From NCBI GenBank assembly GCA_963713695.1, contig CAVQMU010000005.1:372001-436000 (forward strand): a stretch of DNA of 64,000 nucleotides, read 5' to 3'. Below, piece after piece: positions 9,649-21,296 of this stretch; positions within the stretch are counted from its first letter, which is position 1; every line of letters begins with the position of its first letter. The translations under genes and the position numbers were made by a program. A model generated the notes under the pieces. The model was not told where the DNA came from. It worked only from the letters and a program-made list of their open reading frames with translations, and did no database searches. Source of the DNA: Rhodoblastus sp963713695 (GTDB lineage: Bacteria > Pseudomonadota > Alphaproteobacteria > Rhizobiales > Beijerinckiaceae).

Positions 9649-10963
9649 ATGTCGCCGAAGCCGGTTCCGAATGCCGCGCTGATCGACCTCAAAAACGTCA
9701 ACCGCAGCTTCGCCAAGGCGAATGGCGATGAATTGGTCGTGCTGGAAAAAGTCGATCTGATCATCAAGTCGGGCGAGATCGTCGGCCTGCTCGGCCGCTC
9801 CGGCTCGGGCAAGTCCACGCTGCTTGCGAATCATCGCCGGACTGATCAAGCCCTCGTCCGGCTCCGTCTGGTGCCGCGGGAAGGCCATCGACGGTCCGCC
9901 GCGCGGCATCGCCATGGTCTTTCAGTCTTTCGCGCTGTTTCCGTGGCTGACCGTGCTGGAAAACGTCGAGCTGGGCCTCGATGCGCTCGGCGTCGCCAAG
10001 CCGGAGCAGCGCAAGCGCGCGCTGGCGGCCATCGATCTGATCGGCCTCGACGGTTTCGAATCCGCCTATCCCAAGGAGCTTTCCGGCGGCATGCGACAGC
10101 GCGTCGGTTTTGCGCGCGCATTGGTCGTGCACCCCGATCTGCTGCTGATGGACGAGCCCTTTTCCGCGCTGGACGTCCTCACCGCGGAAACCCTGCGCAC
10201 CGACATCATCGATCTCTGGATCGAAGGCCGTTTGCCGATGAAATCGGTGCTGATGGTCACGCATAATATCGAGGAAGCCGTGCTGATGTGCGACCGCATC
10301 CTCGTCTTCTCGTCCAATCCCGGGCGGATCGCGGCCGAGATCAAGGTCGATCTGCCGCATCCGCGCAATCGGCTCGACCCGCCGTTCCGACAATTGGTCG
10401 ACAGCATTTACGCCCGCATGACCCAAAGGGCCGAGCCGCGCCCCGCGGCGGTCGAAGGCATTCCCGGCACGGGCGTTGGCATGGTGCTGCATCCCGTCTC
10501 GACCAACGTCCTTTCCGGCCTGATCGAGGCGGTGGCCGCCGCGCCCTTCAACGGCCGCGCCGATCTTCCCGTTCTGGCCGACCGCCTGCAAATGGAGGCC
10601 GATGAACTGTTCCACCTGTCGGAAGCGCTGCAGCTTCTCCGTTTCGGCATGTTGAACGAAGGCGACTTCCTGTTGTCCGACGCCGGGCGCGCTTTTGCCG
10701 ATCTCGATACAGACGCGCGCAAAAAACTGTTCTCGCAGCATCTGATCAATTATGTGCCGATCATCAGCCTCATACGCCGCGTGCTTGACGAACGCCCGAG
10801 CCATTCGGCGCCTGCGGCCAGGTTCCGTAATGAACTCGAGGATTACATGTCCGAGGATTATGCGGAGGAGACGCTCGAAACCGTTATTTCCTGGGCGCGC
10901 TATGCCGAGCTTTTCGCCTATGACGAAAAGGCGGAGATGTTCAGCCTCGAAAACCCGAATTGA
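9649..10963 (+). CDS. ABC transporter ATP-binding protein with C-terminal AAA-associated domain (one indel)
   Basis: About 437 residues after removal of one T near 9824. The ATPase domain (1-260) has Walker A GLLGRSGSGKSTLL, Q loop MVFQSFALFPWLT, signature ELSGGMRQRVG, Walker B DLLLMDEPFSALD and the H loop MVTHNIEEA. The C-terminal 150 residues (LHPVSTNVLSGLIEAV... DYAEETLETVISWARYAELF) resemble the AAA-associated C-terminal domain found on some NitT/TauT-family ATPases, thought to be regulatory. It sits 28 bases after the fused permease, with GGAGA before its ATG, and is convergent with mutS across only 6 bases. Confidence 0.85.
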
Positions 10964-10969
10964 GCAAAT

Positions 10970-13825
10970 TCAGGATTTCGAGGCTTTTTTCAATGCGTAA
11001 AGCGCGTCCAACGCAGCGCGCGGCGTTAATTCGTCGGGATTGAGCGCGTCAAGCGCAGACCGCAACGCGTCGACCCCAGCCGAAACAGGGGGACGAGCTT
11101 CCGGCAACGCAAAAAGCGGTAAATCGGCGACCAGCCTTTCGACCGGAGCGCGGCGGTCCGTTTGTTCGAGTTCAGCGAGGATGTGGCGAGCGCGCTCGAC
11201 CACGCTCGTGGGCAGGCCCGCAAGCTGGGCGACCTGAACGCCATAGGAACGATCGGCGGCGCCCCGCGCCACCTCGTGCAGGAATACGACATCGCCATTC
11301 CAGTCGGTCACGCGCATGCAAAGATTGACGAGGCGCGACAGTCTTTGCCCGAGATGGGTCAGTTCGTGGAAATGGGTGGCGAAGAGGGCGCGGGCCCGAT
11401 TGTTTTCGTGCAGGTGCTCCATTACCGCCCAGGCGATCGAAAGGCCGTCATAAGTCGCTGTGCCCCGACCGATCTCGTCGAGAATGACCAGCGATTTCTC
11501 GGTGGCTTGATTCAGGATCGCGGCGGTTTCGACCATTTCGACCATGAAGGTCGATCGGCCCCGCGCCAGATCGTCGGAAGCGCCGACGCGCGAAAACAGG
11601 CGATCGACCACGCCGATATGCGCTTTTTTTGCGGGAACGAATGAGCCGATTTGGGCGAGCACGGCGATGAGAGCGTTCTGGCGTAGAGAACGTCGATTTG
11701 CCCGCCATGTTCGGACCGGTCACCACAGCGATCCGGCCGCCCGTTTCCGACGCCTTGCGACCCACGTTTCCGGTCAGCTCGCAATCGTTCGGCACAAAGG
11801 CTTCGCCCCGCGTGCGCAAAGCGGCCTCAACCACGGGATGGCGGCCGCCGACGATCTCGAAAGCCAGGCTGTCATCAACTTTCGGGCGGACCCAATCGGC
11901 TTCTGCAGCCGTTTCCGCCAGGGCCGCGATCACGTCCACGGCCGCCAGGGCTTTGGCTATCGACTCGATTTCGGCCGCACGCGCCTGAGCCTGAACCGCC
12001 AACCCATCGAATAACGCGCGTTCTATGGCCAAGGCCTCATCGGCGGCGCTGGCGATTTTTCCTTCGAGCTCGGCCAGTTCGGTCGTCGAGAAACGCATGG
12101 CGTCGGCCATGGTCTGGCGATGGATGAAGGTGGCGTTGAAGGGCGGGCGCAAAAGCCTTTCGCCGTGCGCCTGCGAAACCTCGATGAAATAGCCCAGGAA
12201 ATTATTGTGCTTGATCTTGAGCTGGCGGGTTTCCGCCAGCTCGCAATAGCGGCCCTGCAGAGCGGCGACGACACGGCGGCTTTCGTCGCGCAAGGCCCTG
12301 AATTCATCGAGGCGTGGATCAAAGCCAGGCCGGATGAAATTGCCGTCGCGACGGTCGAGCGGCAAATCGTCCGCCAGCGCCTCGGAAAGGATTTGCGGCA
12401 AGGCCGAGATCGACGCCGGCCTGGAAGGCGGCGGCCTTGGCCAAAAGATAGGGAGGGTTGCCTGCTGCGAGCCTGACGCCGCAATCGCGCGCGGCCAGCA
12501 AACCTTCGCGCAGGGCGGCGAGATCGCGCGGGCCGCCACGCTCCAAGGCCAGTCGGCCCAGAGCGCGCATCATGTCTGGCGCGCCTCTGAGAGACTGCCG
12601 GATGTCCTTGCGGATCAGCGGATCCGCTGCAAAATATCCGACGGACTCCAATCGTGCGTCAATTCTTACGCAGTCGCGCAACGGCGTCGCCAGCCAGTCC
12701 GCCAGCAATCGCGCGCCGGCGGGCGTGGTCGTGCGATCCAGGACGGACATCAGCGACCCGCTGCGTTGTCCCGACAGCGTGCGTGAGAGTTCAAGATTGG
12801 CGCGCGTCGCCGCGTCAATTTCGAGCGTAGCGCTTGTCTTGCGCCCTGTTCGGGCGTGAAAGCCGCGGGCGAGATGCGAATTGCGTCCGCTCGACATAGG
12901 CGACGGCTGCCGCGGCGGCGTTGATCTCCGCGCGGGTCAATGGTCCGAAGCCTTCGAGCGTCGCGACGCCGTAGAATTCGAGCAGGCGCCGCTCGGCGAC
13001 AACGCCGTCGATCGAGGCGCGACCGAGCGGCGCCAAGGAAGCGCCGGTTTCCGCCAGGAGGCGCGACACGCCTTCGTCCGCCAAAATCGCTTCGCCCGCG
13101 ACGATTTCGCGCGGCTCGAGCCGAGCCAACAAGGCGGCAAGACCGGCAAATTCGGTTTCATGGACATCGAACGCGCCGGTCGAAATATCGACAGCCGCCA
13201 GTCCAAACTGCCATGCCGCCTCGCTCAGCCGTTGCCGCGCGATCGCCACGAAAAGATTGGCGCGACCGGGGTCAAGCAGTCGCTCCTCGGTGAGCGTGCC
13301 CGGCGTAACCAGCCTGACGACATCGCGACGGACAACCGATTTTGGGCCGCGCTTGCGGGCTTCGGCGGGATCCTCGATCTGTTCGCAGACAGCAACGCGA
13401 TGGCCCAAGGCGATCAAGCGCTGCAGATAGTCGTCCGACCTTTCGATCGGCACCCCGCACATGCGGATGTCCTCTCCCAGGTGCTTGCCGCGTTTGGTCA
13501 GCACGATCCCGAGGGCGCGGGAGGCGATTTCGGCGTCTTCGAAAAAAAGCTCGTAAAAATCGCCCATCCGGTAAAACAGCAAGCAATCGGGATTTGCGGT
13601 CTTGATTTCGAGATATTGAGCGATCATCGGCGTGACGCGCTCGGCCGCGTCCACCTTCTCCGATCTTCCGGCCGCCTTTTTGCGAGCTGGAAGGGCTTTT
13701 TGAGAACCGACCGCCGGAGACAGGTCGCCATCGTTCGACTTCTTCAGCACGGCGTCCGTTTTCGGCGACTGAACTGGAGCATTCGGGTCGTCGGCGTAAT
13801 ACGGGGCCTGCTCGACGTCGCGCAT
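10970..13825 (-). CDS. mutS: DNA mismatch repair protein MutS (three indels in the read)
   Basis: Removing one base at three places gives a full MutS of about 950 residues: near 12834 (TT for T), 12404 (CC for C) and about 11685. A 60-residue non-conserved leader precedes TPMIAQYLEIKTANPDCLLFYRMGDFYELFF, the mismatch-binding domain with its Phe-x-Glu wedge (FYELFF region). The core and clamp follow, then the ATPase with GPNMAGKSTFL, LVILDEIGRGTATYDG and ATHFHELTHL, and the C-terminal dimer helix. MutS recognises base mismatches and recruits MutL. It is divergent from maeB, a pairing common in Hyphomicrobiales. The breaks are in conserved regions and are most simply read errors; a genuine mutator cannot be excluded from sequence alone. 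Confidence 0.9.
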
Positions 13826-14050
13826 AAAAGTCCTCCGATCGCGGTTGCGGGCGCCAAACTAGCAGAAGCGCCGCCCTCCGCGCATCCATTCGCTCGATTC
13901 CGCCGGGATTATCCAATGTCCTTTTGGGCGCCGGCGTCCCGTTTCGCGACGCCACGAACAAAAAAAAGGCCTATGTCGAAAGCACTGCTTGTAATTCGCC
14001 CCACGCCGCGGATAAGTTCGCCCCTCCTTAAAGTCGAACAGAGATAAAAA

Positions 14051-16337
14051 ATGCCCGACAGCAAGCCGAGCCGCGCCAAGCGGCCGACCTTCACGGACCA
14101 GGAAGCGCTGCAGTTCCATTCCCGTGGAAGGCCCGGCAAGTTCCAGATCATGCCGACAAAGCCGATGGCCACCCAGCGCGACCTGTCGCTTGCCTATTCG
14201 CCGGGCGTCGCCGTGCCCGTCCACGCCATAGCCGAGGATCCGTCCAAGGCCTATGATTATACGGTCAAGGGCAATCTCGTCGCGGTCATCACTAATGGAA
14301 CGGCCATTCTTGGCCTCGGCAATCTGGGCGCTTTGGCCTCGAAGCCGGTCATGGAGGGCAAATCCGTCCTGTTCAAGCGTTTCGCGGACGTCAATTCAAT
14401 CGATCTCGAAATCGACACGGAAGACCCAGACGAATTCATTAACGCCGTGCGCTACCTCGGCCCAACATTCGGCGGCATCAATCTCGAGGATATCAAGGCC
14501 CCGGAATGTTTCATCATTGAAGAGCGCTTGCGCGAATTGATGGATATCCCGGTCTTTCACGACGATCAGCACGGAACGGCGATCATCGCCGCCGCCGGCA
14601 TGATCAACGCCATCCATCTCACCGGCCGCGACATCAGGCAGACAAAGCTCGTATGCAACGGCGCGGGCGCTGCGGGGATCGCCTGCCTCGACCTGATCAA
14701 GGCTATCGGCTTTGCGCCTGAAAACGTCATGCTCTGCGATACCAAGGGCGTCGTCTACCAGGGCCGTACCGCGGGAATGAACCAATGGAAATCGGCGCAT
14801 GCCGTCATTACCGACAAGCGCACGCTCGATGAAGCGATGGTCGACGCCGATATTTTCTTCGGCCTGTCGGCGAAGGGCGCATTGACGCAGGCCATGGTCA
14901 AGTCCATGGCCGCCAATCCGATCATTTTCGCAATGGCCAATCCTGACCCGGAAATCACGCCGGAGGATGCTCACGCGGTGCGCCCCGACGCGATCGTCGC
15001 CACGGGCCGTTCGGACTATCCCAACCAAGTCAACAATGTCCTAGGTTTCCCCTATATTTTCCGTGGCGCGCTCGACGTGCGCGCCAAGACCATCAACATG
15101 GAAATGAAGATTGCCGCGGTGCATGCGCTTGCACAACTTGCGCGCGAGGACGTGCCCGACGACGTGGCCCGCGCCTATTACGGAGCGCGCCCGCGTTTTG
15201 GCCGTGAATATCTCATTCCCGTTCCCTTCGATCCGCGTTTGATCTCCATTGTGCCGCCCGCCGTGGCGCAGGCCGCCATGGACACCGGCGTCGCGCGCAA
15301 GCCAATCGTCGACATGGGCGCCTACAGGGCCGAGCTTTCGGCCCGGCGCGATCCCGTCGCCGGCGTGATGCAGTCGATCATGGACCGGGTAAAGCGCAGC
15401 CCGAGACGGGTCGTTTTCGCCGAAGGCGAGGAAGAACAAGTCATTCGTGCCGCCGTCGCCTATGTAAACCAGGGTCTGGGCTCGGCCATTCTGGTCGGGC
15501 GCGAAGAACGCGTTATCGAAGTCGCCAACCATGCCGGGCTCGAACTCGACGAAAAACTCGTCGAAATCCATAACGCCCGCATCTCCCACCGCAACGCCGC
15601 CTATGCGCAGATGCTTTACGAGCGCCTGCAGCGCAAAGGTTTTCTGGTGCGGGACTGCCAGCGCATCATCAACAACGACCGCAATCATTATGCCGCGGCC
15701 ATGGTCGCGGCAGGCGACGCCGACGCCATGGTCACCGGGCGTCACCCGTAATTTCTCGATCACTCTGGAAGAGATCCAGCGGGTGATCGACCACAAGCCC
15801 GGCCACCGCCTGATCGGCGTCTCGCTGATCCTGGCGCGCGGCCGCCCGATCATCGTCGCGGATACGGCGATCACCGAAATGCCGGAAGCGGACGACCTCG
15901 CCGACATCGCCATCGAGGCGGCCGGTTTCGCGCGCCGGCTGGGCTATGAGCCGCGCGTGGCTTTGCTGGCCTTTTCGAATTTCGGTCATCCGCCCGGCGA
16001 ACGTTCGATCCGCGTCAAGGAGGCCGTTCGGATTCTCGACGAACGCCGGGTCGATTTCGAATATGACGGCGAAATGGCCGCCGACGTGGCGCTCAACAAG
16101 GAGGCGATGGCGCTCTATCCCTTCTGCCGCCTGACCGATACGGCCAATGTGCTGGTCATGCCGGCCTTCCACGCCGCTTCGATCTCGACCAAGATGATGC
16201 AGGAACTTGGCGGCGCGACGGTCATCGGCCCGATGCTGGTCGGTTTCGACAAATCGGTGCAGATCGTCCAGCTCGGCGGCAAGGATTCGGACATCGTCAA
16301 CATGGCCGCCCTCGCCGCCTTCAACGCCGAAGGCTGA
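14051..16337 (+). CDS. maeB: NADP-dependent malic enzyme, malic enzyme/phosphotransacetylase fusion (one indel)
   Basis: A fusion of about 761 residues. The malic enzyme part (1-430) has LAYSPGVAVPVHAI, the IPVFHDDQHGTAII block and NAD(P) motif CNGAGAAGIACLDL. The C-terminal part (440-761) is phosphate acetyltransferase-like (RVVFAEGEEEQVIRAA, DADAMVTGVTRNF, AAFHAASISTKMMQELGG). It oxidatively decarboxylates malate to pyruvate. In characterised fusions the C-terminal domain regulates activity by binding acetyl-CoA and usually lacks transacetylase activity. One extra G near 15737 splits the frame inside VTGVTRNF. The ATG at 14051 is preceded by AGAGATAAAAA, a weak Shine-Dalgarno. Confidence 0.93.
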
Positions 16338-16432
16338 GTTCCTTCAGCCTGATCCGCCGCATCAGCGCGGCGGGGTTGCGCCCAGCGCGGCGCGCCTATA
16401 GTCGCGCCGTTTTTCCAGCGGATACCGGTTCC

Positions 16433-17677
16433 ATGTCCAAGCCCAACAAAGAAATCAAAAAGGTCGTCCTCGCCTATTCCGGCGGTCTGGACACGTCCAT
16501 CATCCTCAAATGGCTGCAGACGACCTATGGCTGCGAAGTCGTCACATTCACGGCCGATCTCGGCCAGGGCGAGGAACTGGAGCCCGCCCGCAAGAAGGCG
16601 GAGCTGCTCGGCATCAAGCCCGAGAACATCTTCATCGAGGATTTGCGCGAGGAATTCGTGCGCGACTACGTTTTCCCGATGTTTCGCGCCAACGCCCAAT
16701 ATGAGGGGCTATACCTGCTCGGCACTTCCATCGCGCGGCCGCTTGATTTCCAAGCGCCAGATCGAAATCGCGCGGAAAGTCGGCGCCGACGCCGTTTGTC
16801 ACGGCGCGACAGGCAAGGGCAATGATCAGGTTCGTTTCGAACTCTCCTATTATGCGCTCGAACCAGACATCAAGGTCATCGCGCCCTGGCGCGAATGGGA
16901 CCTTGCCTCGCGCACGGCCCTGATCGAATTCGCCGAAAAGCACCAGATACCCATCGCCAAGGACAAGCGTGGCGAATTGCCTTTCTCGACCGACGCCAAC
17001 CTCTTGCACACGTCTTCCGAGGGCAAGGTCCTCGAAGACCCGGCGCAGGAAACGCCCGATTACGTTTACTCGCGCACCATCGATCCCGAACAGGCGCCCG
17101 ACAAGCCGACGTACATCACGATCGATTTCGAAAAAGGCGATCCCGTCGCCGATTGACGGCGAAAAGCTGTCGCCGGCGAAGCTGTTGACAAAGCTGAATG
17201 AACTCGGCCGGGACAACGGCATCGGTCGACTCGATCTGGTCGAAAACCGCTTTGTCGGCATGAAATCGCGCGGCATGTACGAAACGCCGGGCGGCACGAT
17301 CCTTTATTTCGCCCATCGCGGCATCGAATCAATCACGCTCGACCGCGGCGCAGCTCATCTCAAGGATGAGCTCATGCCGAAATATGCCGAACTCATCTAC
17401 AACGGCTTCTGGTTTTCGCCGGAGCGCGAATTGCTCCAGGGCCTGATAGACAAGAGCCAGGAAATAGTCAGCCGGTCGCGTCCGGCTGAAGCTTTACAAG
17501 GGCAATGCGACGGTGGTCGGTCGGGAAAGCCCCTATTCGCTCTATGACCAGGATCTTGTGACCTTCGAAGAAGGGGCTGTGGCCTATGACCATCGCGACG
17601 CCGCCGGCTTTATCAAGTTGAACGCCTTGCGCCTGCGCACACTCGCGAAGCGCGAACGCAAGACCGGGAAGAAATAA
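16433..17677 (+). CDS. argG: Argininosuccinate synthase (three indels in the read)
   Basis: About 413 residues after removing one base near 16743 (TT), 17149 (CC) and 17472 (CC). The N-terminus VVLAYSGGLDTSIILKWL is the PP-loop ATP-binding motif of argininosuccinate synthase. Later blocks include FTADLGQGEELEPARKKAE, CHGATGKGNDQVRFE, APWREW and the C-terminal ESPYSLYDQDLVTFEE. The enzyme joins citrulline and aspartate with ATP, the penultimate step of arginine synthesis. The gene is normally indispensable for arginine prototrophy, and every conserved block survives on either side of each break, so read error is the likely cause. A hairpin follows the stop. Confidence 0.92.
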
Positions 17678-17696
17678 GGGCCGTCATCGCAAGCTA

Positions 17697-17730
17697 AGAA
17701 CCCGGACGCCTTCAAGGGCGTCCGGTTCGG
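17697..17730 (+). terminator. Probable terminator after argG
   Basis: The sequence GAACCCGGACGCC pairs with GGGCGTCCGGTTC around a TTCAA loop, 20 bases after the argG stop. The downstream T tract is weak, so termination may be inefficient. Confidence 0.6.
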
Positions 17731-17812
17731 AACCTTTCCTGCCCTGCGCCGTAAATTCGACGCAACTCCCTGATTTTTTGCTGTCCAGATTAGATTTTGA
17801 TCGCGAGGAGCG

Positions 17813-19150
17813 ATGCAGCGCGTCCTTCTTTTGGCAATTGCGCTGGCAACCGGCTTGGTCGCGCTCGCCATTGTGGGCTTTTACGCCTACGAACGTCCTA
17901 CCTATCTTCGCGTGGCCGTTCCGCGCGGCAGCGATTCCCAGAAACTGCTGGTTGCGCTCAACCAGCAATTTGTCCAGACCCGCGCGAATGTTCGCATGCG
18001 GCTGCGTCCTCACCGCAGACGCCCGATCCGCCGCCAAGGCCATGGAAGATCATTCGGTGGACCTCGCCGTGGTGAGATCGGACATAGCCATGCCGACTGA
18101 CGCAAGCACGGTCTTGATCCTGGCGCATCAGTATGTCGTGATCGGGGCTCCACCCGGCGCTGCTTACGCCAATGTCGCCGACCTCAAGGGAAAGCGAATA
18201 GCCATTATTTCTACGGAAATGTCGGGCGACGCCAATCAGACCATGCTCGACACGATCGAAGCGCAATATTCTTTGCCGCCCGACGCCCTGATCAGGCGAC
18301 CCACCGACCTGTCCGAGCTAGGAAAATTGTTCCAATCGGGAGAGGTGGACGCGGTTCTCGCCTGCGGCAGGTTCGACTTCGCCCCAATTGGCCGAAATTG
18401 TCCAGGTCTTGTCGCGAGGCGCGACCTCCGATGCAGAGCCCGTTTTCGTTCCCATTCTGGAATCCAACGCCATAGCCAAGAAAAATCCAGGGTTCGAAGC
18501 GACGGAGATTTTGCGCGGCGCTTTCGGCGGAACCCCATCGCGCCCCGCGGAAAATGTCGAGACCGTTGGCGCAACCGTTCGTCTGGTTGCGCGGGACGAC
18601 CTGTCGAATTCGACCGTCGGCGACGTCGCCCGTTTTATTCTTGCGAACCGTTCCGCCGCAGCGATCAGCACGCCGCTGGCGAACCACATCGAAGCGCCAG
18701 AAACCGACAAGGGCCAGGTTCTTGCCGACTCATCCAGGCGCTGCCGCCTTTCTCGACGGAGAAGAAGAAACTTTTTTTGATAAATACAGCGACCTGATCT
18801 ATATCGGCGCAATGATCGGCAGCGTCTTGGTTTCTGGGGTGGCTACCCTCGCGAGCCGCGTCACGGTCCAGGGTTATGCGCGCTTCGATCTGCTAATGGA
18901 GCAGGCCCTGACAATCTTGAAATCCGGGCGTGAAGCGAGCGATCTGCCGACGCTAGCCAAGCTGGAGTTGGAAATCGACGATATTCTGACCCAATCTCTC
19001 GCTGCGGCCCACATGCCAAAGCTGGACGGGCACCAACTCGCCGCCCTGACCCTGGCAGTCCAGCAGGCGCGGCTTGCCATCGCGGACCGGCGCTCTGAAA
19101 TAATGGAGCGTGTCGCAGACGGGATTTCCGCGCCTCACACCAGCGCCTGA
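17813..19150 (+). CDS. TAXI-family solute-binding-like protein with two membrane anchors (three indels)
   Basis: About 444 residues once one extra base is removed near 18003, 18383 and 18722. An N-terminal hydrophobic helix (LLLAIALATGLVALAIVGFY) leads into a periplasmic domain of the TAXI (TRAP-associated extracytoplasmic immunogenic) type: LRVAVPRGSDSQKLLVALN, DLAVVRSDIAMPTDA, LKGKRIAIIS and VDAVLACGRF. A second helix near residue 330 (IYIGAMIGSVLVSGVATLAS) is followed by a helical cytoplasmic-looking tail. Ordinary TAXI receptors are soluble binding proteins for TRAP transporters. This one is double-anchored and no TRAP permease is nearby, so a sensing or scaffolding role is as likely as transport. 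GAGGAG precedes the ATG. Confidence 0.75.
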
Positions 19151-19448
19151 CGCCCTCGCCTTAGCAAGCTTTGCTCCGACGCGGGTTTTCAAGACGTTGC
19201 TTTTCGTATAGAGCAAGCCGCAGTTCCTGTTTCGCCGCGCATTTCGCGATCATGGCAAGGTCATAAGCCCGTCATATTTGACGCAAATGACCTGTCCGGG
19301 CGGCGGCATCTGGCGCGACGCTCTTCCCGTTGGAGCCCTTTCATCTCCGTCTGACACGGAATGGAAAGCTTTGACTTCCGTTTCAACGCCTGTCCTTCAC
19401 CGGAAAGTCCGAGGCTTTCCGCGGACAGGCTCAAAGGCCAAGGCCCCC
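19151..19448 (+). promoter_or_regulatory. Upstream region and leader of typA
   Basis: This stretch of 298 bases holds no recognisable gene. An open frame continues upstream of the typA ATG from 19278, but the extra 57 residues match nothing I know. The 3' end contains a nested hairpin, listed separately, so this is probably a promoter plus a structured 5' untranslated leader. Confidence 0.45.
19388..19430 (+). promoter_or_regulatory. Nested hairpin just upstream of typA start
   Basis: GCCTGTCC at 19388-19395 pairs perfectly with GGACAGGC at 19423-19430. Inside it, GGAAAG at 19402-19407 pairs with CTTTCC at 19415-19420. The structure ends 18 bases before the typA ATG, close enough to affect ribosome loading. 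There is no T tract, so it is not a simple terminator. Confidence 0.55.
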
Positions 19449-21266
19449 ATGAACCTTCGCAATATCGCCATCATCGCCCACGTCGACCATGGCAAGACGA
19501 CGCTTGTCGACCAATTGCTGCGCCAGTCCGGCGCTTTCCGAGAAAACCAGCGCGTCGCTGAGCGCGTGATGGATTCCAACGACATCGAAAAAGAGCGTGG
19601 CATCACCATTCTCGCCAAGGCGACCTCGGTCGTCTATAATGGTATGCGCATCAATATCGTCGATACGCCCGGCCACGCCGATTTCGGCGGCGAAGTTGAG
19701 CGCATCCTGTCAATGGTCGACGGCGCCATCGTGCTGGTCGACGCCGCTGAAGGCCCGATGCCGCAGACGAAATTCGTCGTCGGCAAGGCGCTGAAAATCG
19801 GTCTCAAGCCGATTGTCGCCATCAACAAGGTCGACAAGGCCGACGCCCGCGTGACGGAAGTCGTCAACGAAGTGTTCGATCTGTTTGCCGCGCTCGACGC
19901 CACCGATGAGCAGCTCGACTTCCCAATCCTCTACGGCTCCGGCAAGAATGGCTGGATGGCCGAGAGCCCCGAAGGTCCGCAGGACGGCATGGGTCCGCTG
20001 TTCGACATGGTCGTCCGGCATGTGCCCGCGCCGCCGGTCGAGGACGGCGCGCTGCGCATGCTCGGCACGCTGATCGAGGCCAACCCCTACCTCGGCCGCA
20101 TCGTCACGGGCCGCATTTTCGCCGGCTCAGTGAAGGTCAATCAATCGGTCAAGGTGCTGGATCGCGAGGGCAATGTCGTCGAGACGGGACGCGTTTCGAA
20201 AATCCTTGCCTTCCGCGGCATCGAGCGCCAGCCGGTCGACGAGGCGGAAGCAGGCGACATCGTCGCCATCGCTGGCTTGCCCAAGTTCAACGTCGCCGAC
20301 ACGCTGGCCGCGCCTGAGGTCACCGAGCCGCTGCAGGCGCAGCCGATTGATCCGCCGACGCTGTCGATGACCTTCATGGTCAATGATTCGCCGCTGGCCG
20401 GCACCGAAGGCGACAAGGTGACCAGTCGCGTCATTCGTGATCGCCTGACGAAGGAAGCTGAAGGCAACGTCGCGCTGCGCGTCGACGACACCCCCGGATC
20501 GGACGCTTTCGTGGTCTCAGGGCGCGGAGAATTGCAGCTCGCAATTCTGATCGAGAACATGCGTCGCGAGGGTTTCGAATTGGGCATTTCCCGCCCGCGC
20601 GTGGTGTTCCAGAAGGACGAGGACGGCAGCCGCCTGGAGCCGATCGAGGAAGTGGTGATCGACGTCGATGAGGAATTTTCCGGCGTAGTCGTGCAGAAAA
20701 TGTCGGAACGCAAGGCCGACATGATTGAAATGCGGCCGTCGGGCGGCAATCGCCTGCGTTTGGTGTTCCATGCGCCTACGCGCGGTCTGATTGGCTATCA
20801 GGGCGAACTGATGACCGACACCAAGGGCACCGCGATCATGAACCGTCTGTTCCACGCCTACTCGCCCTACAAGGGTGACATCCAGGGCCGGCGCAATGGC
20901 GTGCTGATTTCCAACGATGCTGGCGAAGCGGTCTCATACGCCATGTGGAAGCTCGAAGATCGCGGCCCAATGATGATCGAGCCCGGAATCAAGGTTTATG
21001 CCGGCATGATCATTGGTCAGCACACCCGCGAAAACGACCTCGAAGTGAATGTGCTCAGGGGTAAGAAGCTGACCAACGTCCGCGCCTCTGGCACGGACGA
21101 AGCGGTCAGGCTGACGCCGCCGATCCGCATGACGCTGGAAAAATCGCTCGCCTATATCGAGAACGACGAACTGGTCGAAGTCACGCCCAAGTCAATTCGC
21201 CTGCGCAAGACGTATCTCAACTCCAATGATCGCAAGCGCGCCGAACGCGCCAAAGAAGCGGTTTGA
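19449..21266 (+). CDS. typA: Ribosome-associated GTPase TypA/BipA
   Basis: A 605-residue translational GTPase. G1 is AHVDHGKTTLVDQLL, G2 lies in KERGITI, G3 is DTPGHADFGGEVER and G4 is NKVDKADAR. EF-Tu-like domain II follows, then EF-G-like domains III and V, and a BipA-specific C-terminal domain ending KSIRLRKTYLNSNDRKRAERAK. TypA binds the ribosome, assists 50S assembly at low temperature and affects stress responses. The gene is uninterrupted over 1.8 kb, unlike many neighbours. The ATG at 19449 is chosen from homologue starts; its Shine-Dalgarno is weak, which fits control by the adjacent hairpin. A strong terminator follows. Confidence 0.96.
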   Translation: MNLRNIAIIAHVDHGKTTLVDQLLRQSGAFRENQRVAERVMDSNDIEKERGITILAKATSVVYNGMRINIVDTPGHADFGGEVERILSMVDGAIVLVDAAEGPMPQTKFVVGKALKIGLKPIVAINKVDKADARVTEVVNEVFDLFAALDATDEQLDFPILYGSGKNGWMAESPEGPQDGMGPLFDMVVRHVPAPPVEDGALRMLGTLIEANPYLGRIVTGRIFAGSVKVNQSVKVLDREGNVVETGRVSKILAFRGIERQPVDEAEAGDIVAIAGLPKFNVADTLAAPEVTEPLQAQPIDPPTLSMTFMVNDSPLAGTEGDKVTSRVIRDRLTKEAEGNVALRVDDTPGSDAFVVSGRGELQLAILIENMRREGFELGISRPRVVFQKDEDGSRLEPIEEVVIDVDEEFSGVVVQKMSERKADMIEMRPSGGNRLRLVFHAPTRGLIGYQGELMTDTKGTAIMNRLFHAYSPYKGDIQGRRNGVLISNDAGEAVSYAMWKLEDRGPMMIEPGIKVYAGMIIGQHTRENDLEVNVLRGKKLTNVRASGTDEAVRLTPPIRMTLEKSLAYIENDELVEVTPKSIRLRKTYLNSNDRKRAERAKEAV

Positions 21267-21296
21267 TCTCCGGACCCATCATGGTCTGAATAATTT

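Noticed and set aside
12881..14047. Plus-strand frame of 388 codons
   Set aside because: Antisense to the N-terminal half of mutS; no recognisable domain.
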